Positions 1 through 10,826 are shown, counted from the first letter of the stretch. The stretch is 64,000 nt of DNA from Anthoceros angustus (GCA_010909165.1 MU008172.1:1240001-1304000); one strand, 5' to 3'. Translations and numbers: made by a program. The notes: a model not told the origin generated them from the sequence alone.

Positions 1-2660
1 GAAGACTACCTCACACTTCGCAAGGGATTTGTACATGTAAGGTGGAAGGAACTGCTCTTAGTTCACTTCCTTGCATTGGGTCACCGCCGTCAGCTCGTAA
101 CTACATATGCTAGATTGTTTCACGACGGTGGTTGGTTTGCAATGTCGTAATCACAACCTAGGGGATGCATTCCACTTCCGGACTACGTGGTGGGATCCAT
201 GGGGACCGAGTTCAAGGAGGTCGTAATCGTGAGCCGACTTGCTCCTTTGAAGACCGCCTTTTTAACAAATCTTAGGATGAGCGCCTAACTCGCTTCGCTC
301 TTCCTCGGTGGTGGCTTTGGTCAAGGAGATCTACACTCTGACGAATAACCATGTGGAGGATGATGACAACATGTTCGATTTGATTATTCCGTGGATTTTC
401 GCTACCGCATACCGAGACCTCCCGTTACTTCACCAATCGGCACATAGGGGTTAGGGCCAAGGGCTCTAAGAAGCTAGGCGTTATCATGTGCATTCCGCTC
501 ATATCCGAATTGAAGGCAGCTTATTCCTATTACAATGTTGCCGCAACCCCCGCTTCTACAACTCATGAATGATGCTCCGATCATGGCATAACGACTGACT
601 TTTCAATGCCCTTGACATGCACAATGACACGTTCTTGAAGGACAATGCAACAATCCTCGTAAGATATTTGCCAAGCTCACAACTTCAAGCTCCTCAAGAA
701 GTCTCGTTTGCCTCGCTATTTCCCACCAAAGATTCTGTTAGCATATATGAAAGTCAATCGCTTTAAAAAATGTGCACCGATTCTATGTCCGAAATGTTAT
801 AAGGATTCAGCCCTATAATGAGAATGCGTGTGGAGTGTGCCGGCTCAGAATCAAAAGAATGTGCAAGTGTATGTGCCGGGCCTCAGAATCCGCGCGAATG
901 TCGGTAGAGGTGCCAGCCCTCGCCTTTAACCCACGGGCCCGGCCGAAACCGAATCCTCTATTTTGCTTCTTTCAAAGGTTCGCCATCGACTGCCCCTGGA
1001 GTGCGCCGAGCGGGAGTTCACGGAGGAGTGCGCCGAGCGGGAGTGCGCCGAGCGGAGGCGCTACGGGAGGCACTGAGTGCGCGGAGCGAACGTGAGCGAA
1101 TTGCGTGCCCAGCCTTGAGTCGATCCGATCGGGGAAGGTTTACCAACGTGTTGCATCTCGAGGTCGCAGGCATTTACATCAAGTTATTGTAATGTTGAAT
1201 GCTCCTTTTGCCTCTTTTGTTTTGATTTGGTTTGTTGTTGTGCGATGCCAAGGCTTACAAGAAAAACAAGCAAATGACTGAAGCCACTTTGAAGAAGTTA
1301 CATCAAGAAAGGAACAAGTTGAAGATGTTGATGTTGAGACTTCAAGTTCACCCGAGGGACCGCTTAGAGGAAGACCTCCGCTGTTTCCAAATCAAGGCCT
1401 CTTCTTCCTTGCTCTCCTTGGCCAAACGCCATTTATTCGTAGAGTCTTGTGCAGAGGAGATTCTCCACTGGTCGCACAAGAATGCCATCTTGTTGAGCAA
1501 AGATGCACCACAGACGCAGAATGTGAATCGCTGCTATTGCACGCAGAGACCGCCGCCATTGCACAATGAGATATGCTACTACCATTGCACAACAAAGGCC
1601 TATTATTGCACAATGAGACTTGCAAGCTCCGATCGACGGTAAGTGCAACAACAATTTCAACTAGCGGTATCATTGAACGCAGATCTGAAGTGTGATAGCC
1701 GGCAATCTCCAATTGCCGATATCGACCTCAAGCGACATGCGGTGATGGACAAACACGCTCCAATTGCTCGTAGTAGACATCAAGGCCGGGCGTGTACAAG
1801 CGCAAGGGTCACCAATTGCCGGGTAGTAGACCGTGGCAAGCGCCGGCGTCGGACAACCGCAACGGTCTCCAATGCACAGACCGGGTCTCGAACGAAGTCC
1901 GGAGCGAACGAAGATCTGCTCAAGCTCAACAAGGGTTGAGTGAAGAAGAGCCAAATGCGCTCACAAGGTCACACTACGAGCATCTCAAAGACAAGCTTCA
2001 GAGCACAAAGAGACAATTTATGTCGCAAAAGTCAAATATACATGCCCTATCACAACTAGAGAAGAAGCTGATCAAGGTAACTGGCTATTGTTGCCAACCA
2101 ATCAAGACTATTGTCACCGAGTTGCTTGGGAATGGGTCCATATTCTACTATGTTCCCTTCTCGATAAAATGGTGCAAGATTTTTACTCGTGTCTATGGAT
2201 GTGGATTTATCGACGAGTCCCTATTACGTAAGTTTTATAAAGCGTGGGGTCCAATAGGAGAACGGGGGCAAGAAGATGGTTTTACAAACATACGTGATCG
2301 GAGGGGAGCTATACTAAGGTATTTATTGAATTTCAAGTTCACTTTCCTAATCTTCGCTTTTTGCGACCTAAAGTTGTATCAATTCTTGCAGTTGCTGAGC
2401 TCATTTGTATGAGCTCCTAGGCTTACCAAAGCCTGTGGATTGGATGTCACGCAGGAACTGGAGTCTTGGTTTGAAAATTTACAAGTCCGGAAACTTGGGA
2501 ATAAAATGGCGATTCAAGAGTTTGCAAATGGCAAGATAGACCCATGGGGCTCAAACTGTCAGTACGAGCTCATTCAAAGTCTTTATGGGCGCAAGGTATA
2601 ATGCCCAGAGCCTATTACAATTACTTTGGAGCAAGTGGGTTCTTCCTATAGGTAAGTGAA
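1..2660. other. Unassigned degenerate region with short repeats
   Basis: No family was recognised here. A frame open from the first base (about 49 residues) stops near position 148. Later open stretches are a lysine-rich 136-residue frame at 1232-1642 (plus) and a 206-residue frame at 1792-2412 (plus) with a short charged, possibly helical stretch in its first third. None shows a domain I can name. Short direct repeats recur: a 15-base GAGTGCGCCGAGCGG unit near 1000-1055, ATTGCACAA-type units near 1556-1612, and TCCAATTGC units near 1707-1822. This could be an eroded mobile element or a broken host gene. I see nothing that decides between them. Confidence 0.4.
999..1055. repeat. Three copies of a 15-bp direct repeat
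   Basis: GAGTGCGCCGAGCGG occurs at 999-1013, 1026-1040 and 1041-1055; the last two are directly adjacent. The block is GC-rich compared with its surroundings. No function is visible. Confidence 0.85.
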
Positions 2661-3430
2661 ACAACCATGAATTAATTTCATATACTATATCTAATTATAT
2701 AGTTCGACTAAGTACTTAAACTCTTGCAATTGGAATATGCAATGGATGGAAAAGTAATGGAAGCTCCTAGGATGCATGAGCATCTCTTGGGCATGAAGAA
2801 CATGGAAACTAGGATTATTGGAGCACGGGCCGAATGAGAAGGATCAAGTCCTCATTTAGTTTTCACCTCATTTAGTTCTTAGTGGTTTAGGAGATTTTTG
2901 AGGATGCTTGTTTGTAACTATGTCGTATAGTTACAAAACGCGATCCTTACATTCTCTTGCTACTTATGGTAATGTCTTTCCTCATTTTGTGGTCTTCTAT
3001 GAGAAGATTGCTAGGTTTTATATTAGCATCGGGTGTTTCTTATTAGGCATTTGAGGTGGAGTACACTTTTATTCCTTTATGCATATAGATTTCTCTAATA
3101 TTTTCAAACATATTTTTGATATAATAATATGGTATAAATAAGTAATATTTTAATATCCAATTAATTAATTAATTGATAATCTGTTTTAATAATATAGTAT
3201 CTAATGAATATATTAAAATTATTTATTTTATAAAAAATTATTGAATAAGAATAGACACTACATTGAAATATATATAACTTCAATAACTCATCATTATACA
3301 AATAATGTACTTTCATAAGGGACTACGTGTAGTCTCCCAACGTCTTTGAACCTAGATGTACTCCATATATATTCTTGTAGATTATAAATATGTATGTATA
3401 ATTTATAAAATGAATGTATTCACCATGAAG
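2660..3430. other. AT-rich spacer without a gene
   Basis: Composition shifts sharply to AT, with long A/T runs between about 3100 and 3300. No open frame with recognisable content is present. It lies between the unassigned region and the truncated 3' end of Copia-1, and it may include flanking DNA or an eroded 3' end of that element. Confidence 0.5.
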
Positions 3431-3436
3431 AATCCA

Positions 3437-3470
3437 CACATTGCCAGTGTTGTCACATTGCCAGTGTTGT
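3437..3470. repeat. 17-bp tandem duplication at the broken Copia-1 end
   Basis: CACATTGCCAGTGTTGT occurs twice head to tail (3437-3453 and 3454-3470). It sits where Copia-1 coding similarity is lost, so it may be a repair scar at the truncation point. Confidence 0.85.
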
Positions 3471-3604
3471 CTTCCAGGGTTCTCAAGAAACTGTGAAACT
3501 GCACTAACTTCAAAAGATATATCTGGTCTTGTGAAGTTGCTTAAGTATATTAAGGTTCCAACAGCACGTCTGTAAGGCACTGCTAACATTTCATCCTTCT
3601 CCGC

Positions 3605-4853
3605 TTATGTTCTGGGACTCATCTCTGAAGTGAGCCTTGTGCCACTAGGAAAAGGTGTAGCGGCAGGTTTTACATCTTCAAGTCCAAACTTTGCTAAACT
3701 TTCTTTAATATACTTAGTCTGAACTAAGATGATGGATTTATTACCTCTATCCTTGATGATGTTAATGCCAAGGGCATAGGTCAGCTCTCCCAAGTCTGTA
3801 ATCTCATAAAAACTTCTTAACCATGCTTTAATTTCAGCTAGGTGGGAGAGTGAGGATGATGCTGAAAATAAATCATCAACATAGAGTAAGAGGTAAAGGA
3901 TGTTGTTTCCTGATCTTAACATATACATGCTCGCGTCAGCTTTGCTTTGTACAAAGCCATACTTGATGAGTTTGTCAAGTATGTCCTTGTTCCATTCCTT
4001 TCCGGATTGCTTTAGGCCATAAAGACCTTTGATTAGTCTACATACCCAATCTTCTTTGCCTTTGACTTCATAACCCTCGGGTTGTCTCATGTATATCTCT
4101 TCTTGAATACATCCATGCAGATAAGCAGTTTTGACGTCCATCATATGAAGGTGTAAATCATGTTGAGTGGTTAAGGCAATTATCATTCTTAAGGAGGCAA
4201 ATTTTACTACTAGAGAGTATGTAGCCCAAGGTATGTAATCTAGGCCAGGTATTTGGGTAAACCCTCTGGCTACTAGTCTTGCCTTATATCTTTCAATGGA
4301 ACCATCACCCTTACGTTTAATTTTGAATACCCATTTACTCCCAACTATTTTGAATAACCATTTTCTCCCTTTGGGTGGTTTGACTAATTCCCATGTGGAG
4401 TTTTTGACTAGGGAGTCAAACTCTGAGTCCACTACGGCTCTCCATAAGTCTTTCTCAGGAGAGGAAAATGCTTGTTTCAAAGTTAGTGGCCCTTCAGGGT
4501 CAACTGTAGCTTTGTAGTGCAACGGAAATGGAAAAAGGTGAAGAGGGATCATTAAAAGTAATAAGATATCCCAAAGGTGGTTCCTTCCATCCTGCAAGCC
4601 CAGAGACAGCAAGTCTGGTTCTTAGGTTGTACCTTGGTGCAGGTTGTACATCTTCATTGACGACTTGTTCTGGAATGTTGACTTCTTCTTCAGGAGCTGG
4701 TTCATATGTAGGAGAAACAGGCTCATCTTCAACCAGATATTCAGGCTCGGAGAATTCATTTTCCGGGACATAAGGGAGATCCTCAAGATGTTGAGGAATT
4801 TCCATATCTGGATCTGGAGTCCTAGGTCGTCTTGGAGAATGTGGCTCAATCAC
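3605..4853 (-). pseudogene. Copia-1 integrase-RT linker and reverse transcriptase
   Basis: An acidic Pro/Glu-rich linker (4500-4853, PAPRYNLRTR) leads into a 335-residue RT frame (3605-4612). RT motifs in order are WELVKPPKGRK, SKWVFKIKRKGDG, ARLVARGFTQIPGLDY, MDVKTAYLHG (catalytic Asp), LIKGLYGLKQSGKEWN, LLLYVDDL (the YVDD catalytic pair) and DLGELTYALGINI. This is an almost complete copia RT and one of the best-preserved coding stretches in the window. The next open segment, at about 3430-3589 (minus), holds VPYRRAVGTLIYLSNFTRPDI, the connection to RNase H, after which similarity ends. RNase H is missing, so second-strand functions are lost. Confidence 0.93.
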
Positions 4854-4927
4854 AGTATAGGTTCAACCAAAGGAGGAAGGAGGAATGTAGAATGAATTCA
4901 CAAGATCAAAAACTAAAGGTCACTATG

Positions 4928-5719
4928 TCATCGAAGGAAAATAGAGGAGTCCACTGAAGGGGAGAGGATGGGAGACTCATGAAAGATAACGCTCCTAGCA
5001 TATATAAGTCTCCTTGTAGTGGGATCAAATAATTTGTATCCTTTAATGCCTTCAGTGTAGCCGATAAAAGTACACTTGGCTGCCTTATCATCTAATTTCT
5101 TTCGCTGTGCTTTAGGAATAAAAACATAAGCGGTACAGCCAAAAGTCCGGAGATGGTCGATGGAAGGCTTTCTCCCAATGAATGCTTCGTAAGGTGTCAT
5201 ACCTGTGACTGCAGATGTTGGGATTCAATTGATGAGATAGGTTGTTGTGAGCATTGTTTCAGCCCAGTAAGTCTTGGATAATGTAGCTTGGGAGAGCAAG
5301 CAACCAGTGATCTCTTGAAGGCGTAAATTTTTATTCTCTGCTCTGCTCTGAGGTGTGTGTACAACTGTGAGTTGTTGAGCTATACCTACAGCTCGACAAA
5401 ATGCAGCAAAATTATTCGATGTAAACTCTCCTCCATTGTCGGAACGGAGGGTCTTGAGTTTCTTGTCCGTAAGTCTCTCTGCCCACATCATGTAGTCTTT
5501 GAAATACTGAAAGGCTTGACTTTTGTATTGAAGGATGTATGTTGTTGTGAAGCGGGAGAAGTCATCTATGAAGGTGATGAAGTATCTGCAACCACTAAAA
5601 GAGGGGGCAGAGATGGGGCCACAAATGTCTATATGAACTAACTCAAGAGGGGCACGAGCCCGCTGTGGAGAGTTGTTGAAGGGGCTTGGTGTCGCTTGGT
5701 TAGGACACAAGCCTCGCAC
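4928..5719 (-). pseudogene. Copia-1 integrase core and C-terminal region
   Basis: The core frame (5225-5719) contains the RNase H-fold integrase signature: HIDICGP supplies the first catalytic Asp, LRSDNGGEF the second, and the Glu lies in a degraded QSRAENKN (usually QNG-x-AER). The C-terminal part continues in another frame at 4928-5200 with MTPYEAFIGRKPSIDHLRTF and FIGYTEGIKGYKLFDP, the typical plant copia integrase C-terminal motif. Integrase would insert the cDNA and create 5-bp target duplications. A frameshift between the parts and the altered region around Glu indicate an inactive copy. Confidence 0.9.
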
Positions 5720-5736
5720 TGTGATAAAGGTTTTAT

Positions 5737-6250
5737 CTAGGAGAGGATGGGAGTTCGATAGAGATTTCCCTTAGACATTTGTATGAGTTTTTGGCTATTA
5801 GGATGACCTAATCGACAATGCCAAAATATGGTGTCGGAGGAGGTAGCAGAATTGTGGGAAGCTACATATATACTGTGTAAGGGACCCACTATGACAGATA
5901 GTTTATATAACCCGTCCTCGAGTGTGCCAAAGCAGATGGTATATGACTTATTTGTGAGATATGAAATAAGACAACTATCTGCGTTAAGGATGACTTGCAT
6001 GCTATGTTCTGAACATAAGCTAGTGGCACGCACTAGGTTCTTACACATGGAGGGTTCATGAAGGACTTGGGAAAGAGAAAGAGTTTGGCCTGAGGAACAT
6101 CTCAACACAACTGAGTCTATACCCAGTATGGGAAGGTTGTGATCATCACCCAAGAGGACAGACTGGTGTCATGTGACTGGGGAGTAAGACTCAAAAGAGT
6201 GCTTGTTGTACCAGATATGAGATGTGGCTCCACTGTCCAAATATCAGAAT
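5737..6250 (-). pseudogene. Copia-1 protease and GAG-pre-integrase region
   Basis: The aspartic protease active site reads LDSGATSHIW on the minus strand at 6211-6240, but in a different frame from the following conserved LGDDHNLPILGIDSV segment, so a frameshift separates them. Downstream (5737-6153) comes the GAG-pre-integrase region with WHCRLGHPNSQKL, the His-containing part of the integrase zinc-binding HHCC motif. The paired Cys residues are reduced to a GLCPNQ stretch at the start of the next open segment. The protease would mature the Gag-Pol polyprotein inside the particle. Confidence 0.85.
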
Positions 6251-6259
6251 TGGTTTGTT

Positions 6260-7689
6260 GATTTGGTTGATGCCAAGCAGACAATGAGAGCCGATGGTGT
6301 TTTCGAAGATTGTTTCTTAACAGCAATATGCGCTCCAGGTGCGGTGTCCCTTTTAGGCTCGCCGTTCTTCTTTTTCTTGCAGTCCTTCTCCATGTGCTTA
6401 GGAATTTTGCACCAATTAAATATTACTCCAACCTTCTTGTTACCTCTTGCAGGTGTTGAAGAAGATGGAGATTCTCCGTGAGGATAGTTTGGATTCGGGC
6501 GAGAGGTGTAAGGTCCTTTGCCCCGGCCTCTGCCTTGACATTTAATTGGGCTTTGCAACGGACCGTGTTTTACAACACCGGTCCGCTGTAAACAATTGTA
6601 CGTTGTAAATGTTTGAGACGGCCAAGATCGTGCCTCTCTCATGTTTTACAACATACGCATAACCAATCTAATTTACAACGATCAATTGCAAACCGCACTT
6701 TTGTACATTGTAAACGTTTAAGAGAGGCCAAGATAGGCCTCCCACAGAATTTTACAACATAGTCTAATTTACACAACCGTTGCTAAAGCGCACTTGTATG
6801 TTGTAAAATGTATGACAAGGCCGGGGTCAGGCCTCTGCACGTTTTACACCAAATTCACAATGTAGTCTCATACACAAGGTCCATTGCAAAGCGATCTTTC
6901 AGTGAACATCACTTGCTGTCTGGTGGAGCAAATGTCGTGACGACGGCTTGAGTCCTCCTGTATTATGGCTCCAATTAATTCGTTTAAGCTGATATCCAGC
7001 GTTGGGGAGCCAGTGGATGCCATTTCCTTTTGAGCATTACGAAGGACCGCATTTTGTGTTGTCACAAAAGCCCTATAGGAAGGTGGTAATGTGGATAAGA
7101 GATTGATGAATGCATTTTTCTTGGAGATCTTCTCGCCAGATGCTGCTTCGAGATTATTTTTAGCCAATCTAAAAGTACTGATATGGCTCTCAATGGAATC
7201 ATTTTATCTCATTTTGAGATTCTGGAAATTTCGGGTGGCCGTCAATATGCTCATCACATCATTGGAGGCATATATTTGGGCAAGACGGTCCCACATTTCC
7301 TTGGAGGTTCGTGCTTCAGAGACTTGTCAAACCATTGATTCGGTAAGTCCACTTATGATGATATCTTGAGCCTTCTGATCCTTAATGTCTCACTCTTCTT
7401 GAGAATCCTTACTCCAGAGGGGGCGATCATTATCACTGCTAACAATATCCCATAATTCATGTTGTCGCAGTACTCCTTTGGCACGTAGTTGCCAAACATC
7501 ATATCCTTTTCCACCGAATCTTTCTTTCTCCTTGAAGCCTTCTTCTTGAACCACAGTTGTATGTGAGTCATGTTTCTTCTTCTTCCATTCTGCTTCCCAT
7601 TTGGCTCTCTCTTCTAAAAGCCACTTTTTAAGCTTTTCGGCATCCTCGTTTGAATTTGTAACCTCGTCAATCACTTGCTCCTCAGACAT
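6260..7689 (-). pseudogene. gag: Copia-1 gag (capsid/nucleocapsid), interrupted
   Basis: Gag would form the cytoplasmic virus-like particle and bind element RNA. The frame starts at Met 7689 (SEEQVIDEV) and carries the plant copia gag signature KERFGGKGYDVW...LWDIV, then is frameshifted after about 100 residues. The middle is seen at 6868-7167 (LPPSYRAFVTTQNAV, then LNELIGAIIQED). The zinc knuckle is at 6244-6642 as FNWCKIPKHMEKDC. Its first Cys is replaced by Phe, whereas Copia-3 keeps CNWCRIPNHMEKDC. A 343-bp TIR element splits gag between QQVMF and the Gly-Arg-rich stretch before the knuckle. With the lost Cys, frameshift and insert it cannot make a full gag protein. Confidence 0.85.
6550..6892. 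mobile_element. 343-bp TIR element (MITE-like) inserted in Copia-1 gag
   Basis: The block begins GCTTTGCAACGGACC (6550-6564) and ends GGTCCATTGCAAAGC (6878-6892), a terminal inverted repeat with one mismatch in 15. Comparison with Copia-3 gag shows extra DNA exactly here, so it is an insertion. Inside are about three diverged units of roughly 100-120 bp. Each combines TTTTACAACA, a TTGTACATTGTAAA-like segment and a GAGGCCAAGAT-type segment, and the TACAAC/GTTGTA pairs give several internal hairpins. No ORF is present and a clear target duplication was not found. The structure fits a short non-autonomous DNA transposon. A satellite-like repeat captured in gag is the alternative. Confidence 0.65.
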
Positions 7690-7701
7690 TGCAGTTGATG
7701 T

Positions 7702-8403
7702 TCAATGAAGAAAGTTGGAACGTGCTTGACGCGGAGTCCTTTTGATAACTTTAGGAGTAACGCGTGAGCACATGCTGCACTTCTTCATTGTTTTGTTGTT
7801 GCAAATATCTGTATTGCTCAAGACAGAAGGATTAGAAGTATTAACTTCTTCAACAGCTAATTTCTCAACACCTTTGGAGATTAGATGTATCTCTTGAGTG
7901 AGGTAATTCAATCTCTCATCAATTGAAGTATGAATTTGTATAGCTTTTGATTTAATGGAATTGAGTGATTGTTGCAATTTATTTGGGTTAGGAAAGAAAG
8001 TCCTAGTCTTTGTATTGATGAATTGAGAAATTGCTGACTCAATAGAACCTATTTGGTAAGGACTAAAGGTGGAGAGCAAAGTCCTTCTAGCTAATATGAT
8101 GGACTTCACTCTATGTTTAGACTTAGAGAGAAGAGCAGATATCAAATTACAAACATGGACTTCAAGCAAATCATATTCAAGTGGGGAGTAGTGATCAAAC
8201 TCCTCTGATGAAAGTTCTATGAAGTCCTTTTGTTGCCTCCTCTTTCTCTGGGTCTTGACTTTCCTCCTTCTTCCTTGTTCGCTAGGATTTGGGAAATCCA
8301 TGATGAGTGATGTGCCGCGACTTTCACGCCACCCTACAAATCCCATGTCGCGTTGTAGCAAGGGTCCGCTTCCCAAGAGAATGATAGGTTCCGGCTTTGG
8401 CAC
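7702..8403 (-). CDS. Pre-gag ORF of Copia-1, unknown function (233 aa)
   Basis: An intact frame of 233 residues lies directly upstream of gag, with only about 12 bases between its stop and the gag start. An internal Met at about 8302 opens a stretch MDFPNPSEQGRRRKVK, very basic, followed by an acidic patch (ELSSEEFD) and a long region rich in Ser, Ile, Leu and Lys that is probably helical. Near the C-terminus is a small Cys cluster (CNNKTMKKCSMC). Copia-3 has a degraded counterpart at the same place (MDF start, RRRK basic run, then LL-x-x-FSP-x-x-I), so the internal Met may be the true start. I recognise no domain. It could be an extra retrotransposon protein or an N-terminal gag extension separated by a stop. 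Confidence 0.5.
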   Translation of the reverse strand: MPKPEPIILLGSGPLLQRDMGFVGWRESRGTSLIMDFPNPSEQGRRRKVKTQRKRRQQKDFIELSSEEFDHYSPLEYDLLEVHVCNLISALLSKSKHRVKSIILARRTLLSTFSPYQIGSIESAISQFINTKTRTFFPNPNKLQQSLNSIKSKAIQIHTSIDERLNYLTQEIHLISKGVEKLAVEEVNTSNPSVLSNTDICNNKTMKKCSMCSRVTPKVIKRTPRQARSNFLH

Positions 8404-8449
8404 GCCTCAACCGGATTCTCACCTCAACGGTCGATCGTTTTGACTTAAA

Positions 8450-8960
8450 GCGCGGCGCTTTGCACTACTCAACTACTTAACGCCCACCGAACGGCTAAAC
8501 GCTTAAGGACTGTCGCGTCCGTATCCTGATTCGTCCCTTGTCTGCCCAGTCCGCTCTCCTCACCACTCTCACTACGCCACTGCTCTTTGGGAAGAGTGGG
8601 TGGGTTGCGTGGTCCGACCTCCGCCGCTCCGCCGGGCCTCTCCGTCTGGCTCTACACGCCTCCCGAGTTCCACCGGCTCATCCTTGCCGGTCCATCCAAC
8701 GCTACCCCCCGCCTGAAGAGCAAGGGTCTCGATTGTTCGCCTCTGCACACACCACCACACGCTAGGGTCCGTCACCAGACCTCGATCAATCTCCGGGTCG
8801 CCGTGCCCGCTGACTCAGACTCACGTCGCAAAGACGACAAGGGTCTATAAGAAAACGCGATTCACCCCAAGAAAAGATGCTTTACTAGAGCGCCCGCCCT
8901 CTTATACTACGCCCAAGGGCGGGCGTTTATTACACTCCTATTCCAGCTGGTGGCTACCAC
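8450..8960 (-). promoter_or_regulatory. Family C promoter / U5-like block
   Basis: Read on the minus strand: GTGTAATAAA, then GGGCGTAGTATAAGAGG (TATA box), CTCTAGTAAAG, TCTTTTCTTGG, CCCTTGTCGTC, and GTGAGTCTGAGTCAG. The same string of blocks occurs on the plus strand at about 16795-16920 and 18530-18660. The TATA lies between perfect 10-bp inverted arms CGCCCGCCCT (8891-8900) and AGGGCGGGCG (8916-8925). The downstream part is shared with the other copies up to the CTAAGCGTTTAG segment. This is a probable RNA polymerase II promoter of an LTR. Confidence 0.6.
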
Positions 8961-9233
8961 AGCCCTAGCCACCACCCACTATCCCCCTCTTCCGCCTATC
9001 TCCGCTGTACAGTAGGAGTGCCCTTGTCTGCCGGTGGCCCAATCCCTAGCCCCGATGGGGCCAGGTGCATCAATCGGATGATCCACGACGGGGCCCCTTC
9101 CTCCCGAGACTCGTCAGTTGAGCTACCTTGACAACGCGGCCACCACCAAGTCCTCCTCACCTTCCTCCTTGCCTGGTGGGTCCCTACTCTGCGGGTCCCC
9201 CAAGAGATTGTCTCCGCTGAGCAGGCGGGTGGG

Positions 9234-9425
9234 GTGATTCCTCCTCTTGAGTCCTGGGACCTGTGGTCCGGTCCCGATTCTGGAGTCCGGATCTCAGGGT
9301 CCGGCCTACTGGAGTCCGGGACTGGGGTCCGGACTCGACTCTGGGTCCGGACCTGGTCCTTATCTGAGTCCGAACCTCGGGGTCCGGTCTCATTTCTGAG
9401 TCCAGGTCCGGCTCATGTGTCCTAG
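9234..9425. repeat. GTCCGG-rich minisatellite in family C
   Basis: About 190 bp of irregular repeats built on GAGTCCGGA / GGGTCCGG / CTGGAGTCCGG. The equivalent positions of the plus-strand copies (about 16385-16515 and 18120-18235) carry the reverse-complement version (GGCCGGACTCGG type). The unit is irregular in length (about 10-20 bp). Confidence 0.7.
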
Positions 9426-9714
9426 TCTCCTCCCGTGGAGTTCGTGGGTCCTTCCTCCCGACCCCCACGCTGTCCCAAGTCCTCCTGGACCTCTCCCTCT
9501 ATGGCCCCCTCGAGGCCCTCCTCCCGTCCTTCCATAGTGGGTGCGGAGTACTTACCTCAGCCCGCTGGGGTCCGCCATGTCCGCCTCCGGTGATCCCCTT
9601 CCCCCGCATCTTATCGCCGCCAAAGCACTCCCAAGGTCCCTTGGCCTCGATAGGATCGGGGCCTACAGCCGTGTGAATAGACATGGTGGCTGATCATGCA
9701 CATCATCAAAACAT

Positions 9715-10394
9715 CTACCGAAACTCTCCAAAGATCGGGAGCCAACAGACGAGGCACCTTCCGAAATCCTCACTACGATAAGGAGGCTCACGCCATTGAG
9801 AGGGAGGCCTCATAGCTAGAACGACGAGGTGGAATTGGCTAAGGAACTGGCATAACATACTCGACAGGGTCATTATAGTCAGAGGGGTCGGGGGAGGAAT
9901 GCGAGGAGGGGGATGAAGCAAACCAAAACCAGGAGGTGCAAGATCCACACCAGATTCAGGAGCAACAGAGTCGGGCATATCTTCGGCCTCGGGTAATAAG
10001 GAAGGGGTATCAACAGGGTCTGGACCAGCAGGAGGGATGGGTGGAACTAAATCTGGAACAAATGGAGTCCCAAGAACAGGATCAGCATAAGATGGATCAA
10101 AACCGGGAAAATCAACAACATCAACAACACCATCTCCATCTGAAGAAACATCTTCATGGTCACCACCAACAGTACTCAAGAACGCCAAGTGGTCTATACG
10201 GCCGGATCCGTGGCGCAAACACTCTTCATCGAATGCAACTGTTCGAGCATGCACAACTCTGCGAGAGGTCGGTTCAAAAAGCTTGTACCCATGTATTCTC
10301 GCGTAGCCAATGAAGATATGTCGCTTAGATTTGTACGTGAATTTGTGACGAGCTTATCCGGATATGCGCATAGGCTACACCGCCGAATACTCAA
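9715..10394 (-). pseudogene. Copia-2 integrase C-terminus and acidic Pro-rich linker
   Basis: The region includes the GYKLFEP-like integrase C-terminal segment in broken frames near 10254-10394. It continues as a 179-residue frame (9715-10254) starting MHARTVAFDEECLRHG, a string typical just before the linker to RT in plant copia elements. The rest is rich in Pro, Asp and Gly, as linkers usually are. RT does not follow: similarity ends near 9700. Confidence 0.7.
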
Positions 10395-10826
10395 GATGGG
10401 ATAAATCGTGCTTGATCCCGCCCACGCTTCAAAGGGTTAGCCCTGCAGAAGAAACAATAGCCTGCTTTGAAGGTATGTTGAAACTTGCACCGCTCAAAAA
10501 TCGAGCAGGCAGCCTCAAAACAGGAGTGATCTAGCAAAGATCTTGTATTGTGCCTTCTCTCAGCCCTTCCATTCATGTCGAATGATAAGGGATGGTAAGC
10601 TGCCTAGTAATACCTTTCCCGGCGATCAAAGCTATTGAAAGATACCCTTGCCATTGTCCGATCGAATGCACTTAAGCTTGAATCCACTTGGTCGTTCAAG
10701 ATAAGCCAAGTAGCGCTTAAAGCTATCAAAAACTTGGCTTTTCCGATGCAGGAGTTCAAAGAAATGAGTCTTATCATCTTCAAAGATCACGGCACCGAGC
10801 TCCTCCCCATGACAGAGTAGACACAT
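10391..10826 (-). pseudogene. Copia-2 integrase core
   Basis: The segment 10632-10826 reads HFFELLHRKSQVFDSFKRY followed by FKLKCIRSDNGKG, the second catalytic Asp region of copia integrases. After a frameshift, 10391-10576 starts MNGRAERRHNT, the NG-x-AERRN motif that carries the catalytic Glu. Both key residues are visible but in separate frames. The first Asp region was not identified. This is a remnant without function. Confidence 0.8.

Larger units (their letters stand above)
3430..8403 (-). mobile_element. Copia-1: Ty1/copia retrotransposon, truncated at both ends
   Basis: In minus-strand order this copy holds a pre-gag ORF, gag with a zinc knuckle, a DSGATSH protease, the integrase (GAG-pre-integrase HC motif, then D, D and E core motifs), a linker, and RT. 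The order protease-integrase-RT is diagnostic of Ty1/copia. No LTR or primer site is visible at either end. On the 5' side the sequence runs into family C near 8410-8450. On the 3' side similarity stops just after the RT end, before RNase H. Several frameshifts and a 343-bp insert in gag make it non-functional. It is a close relative of Copia-3 in this window, which helps place the domain borders. Confidence 0.9.
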
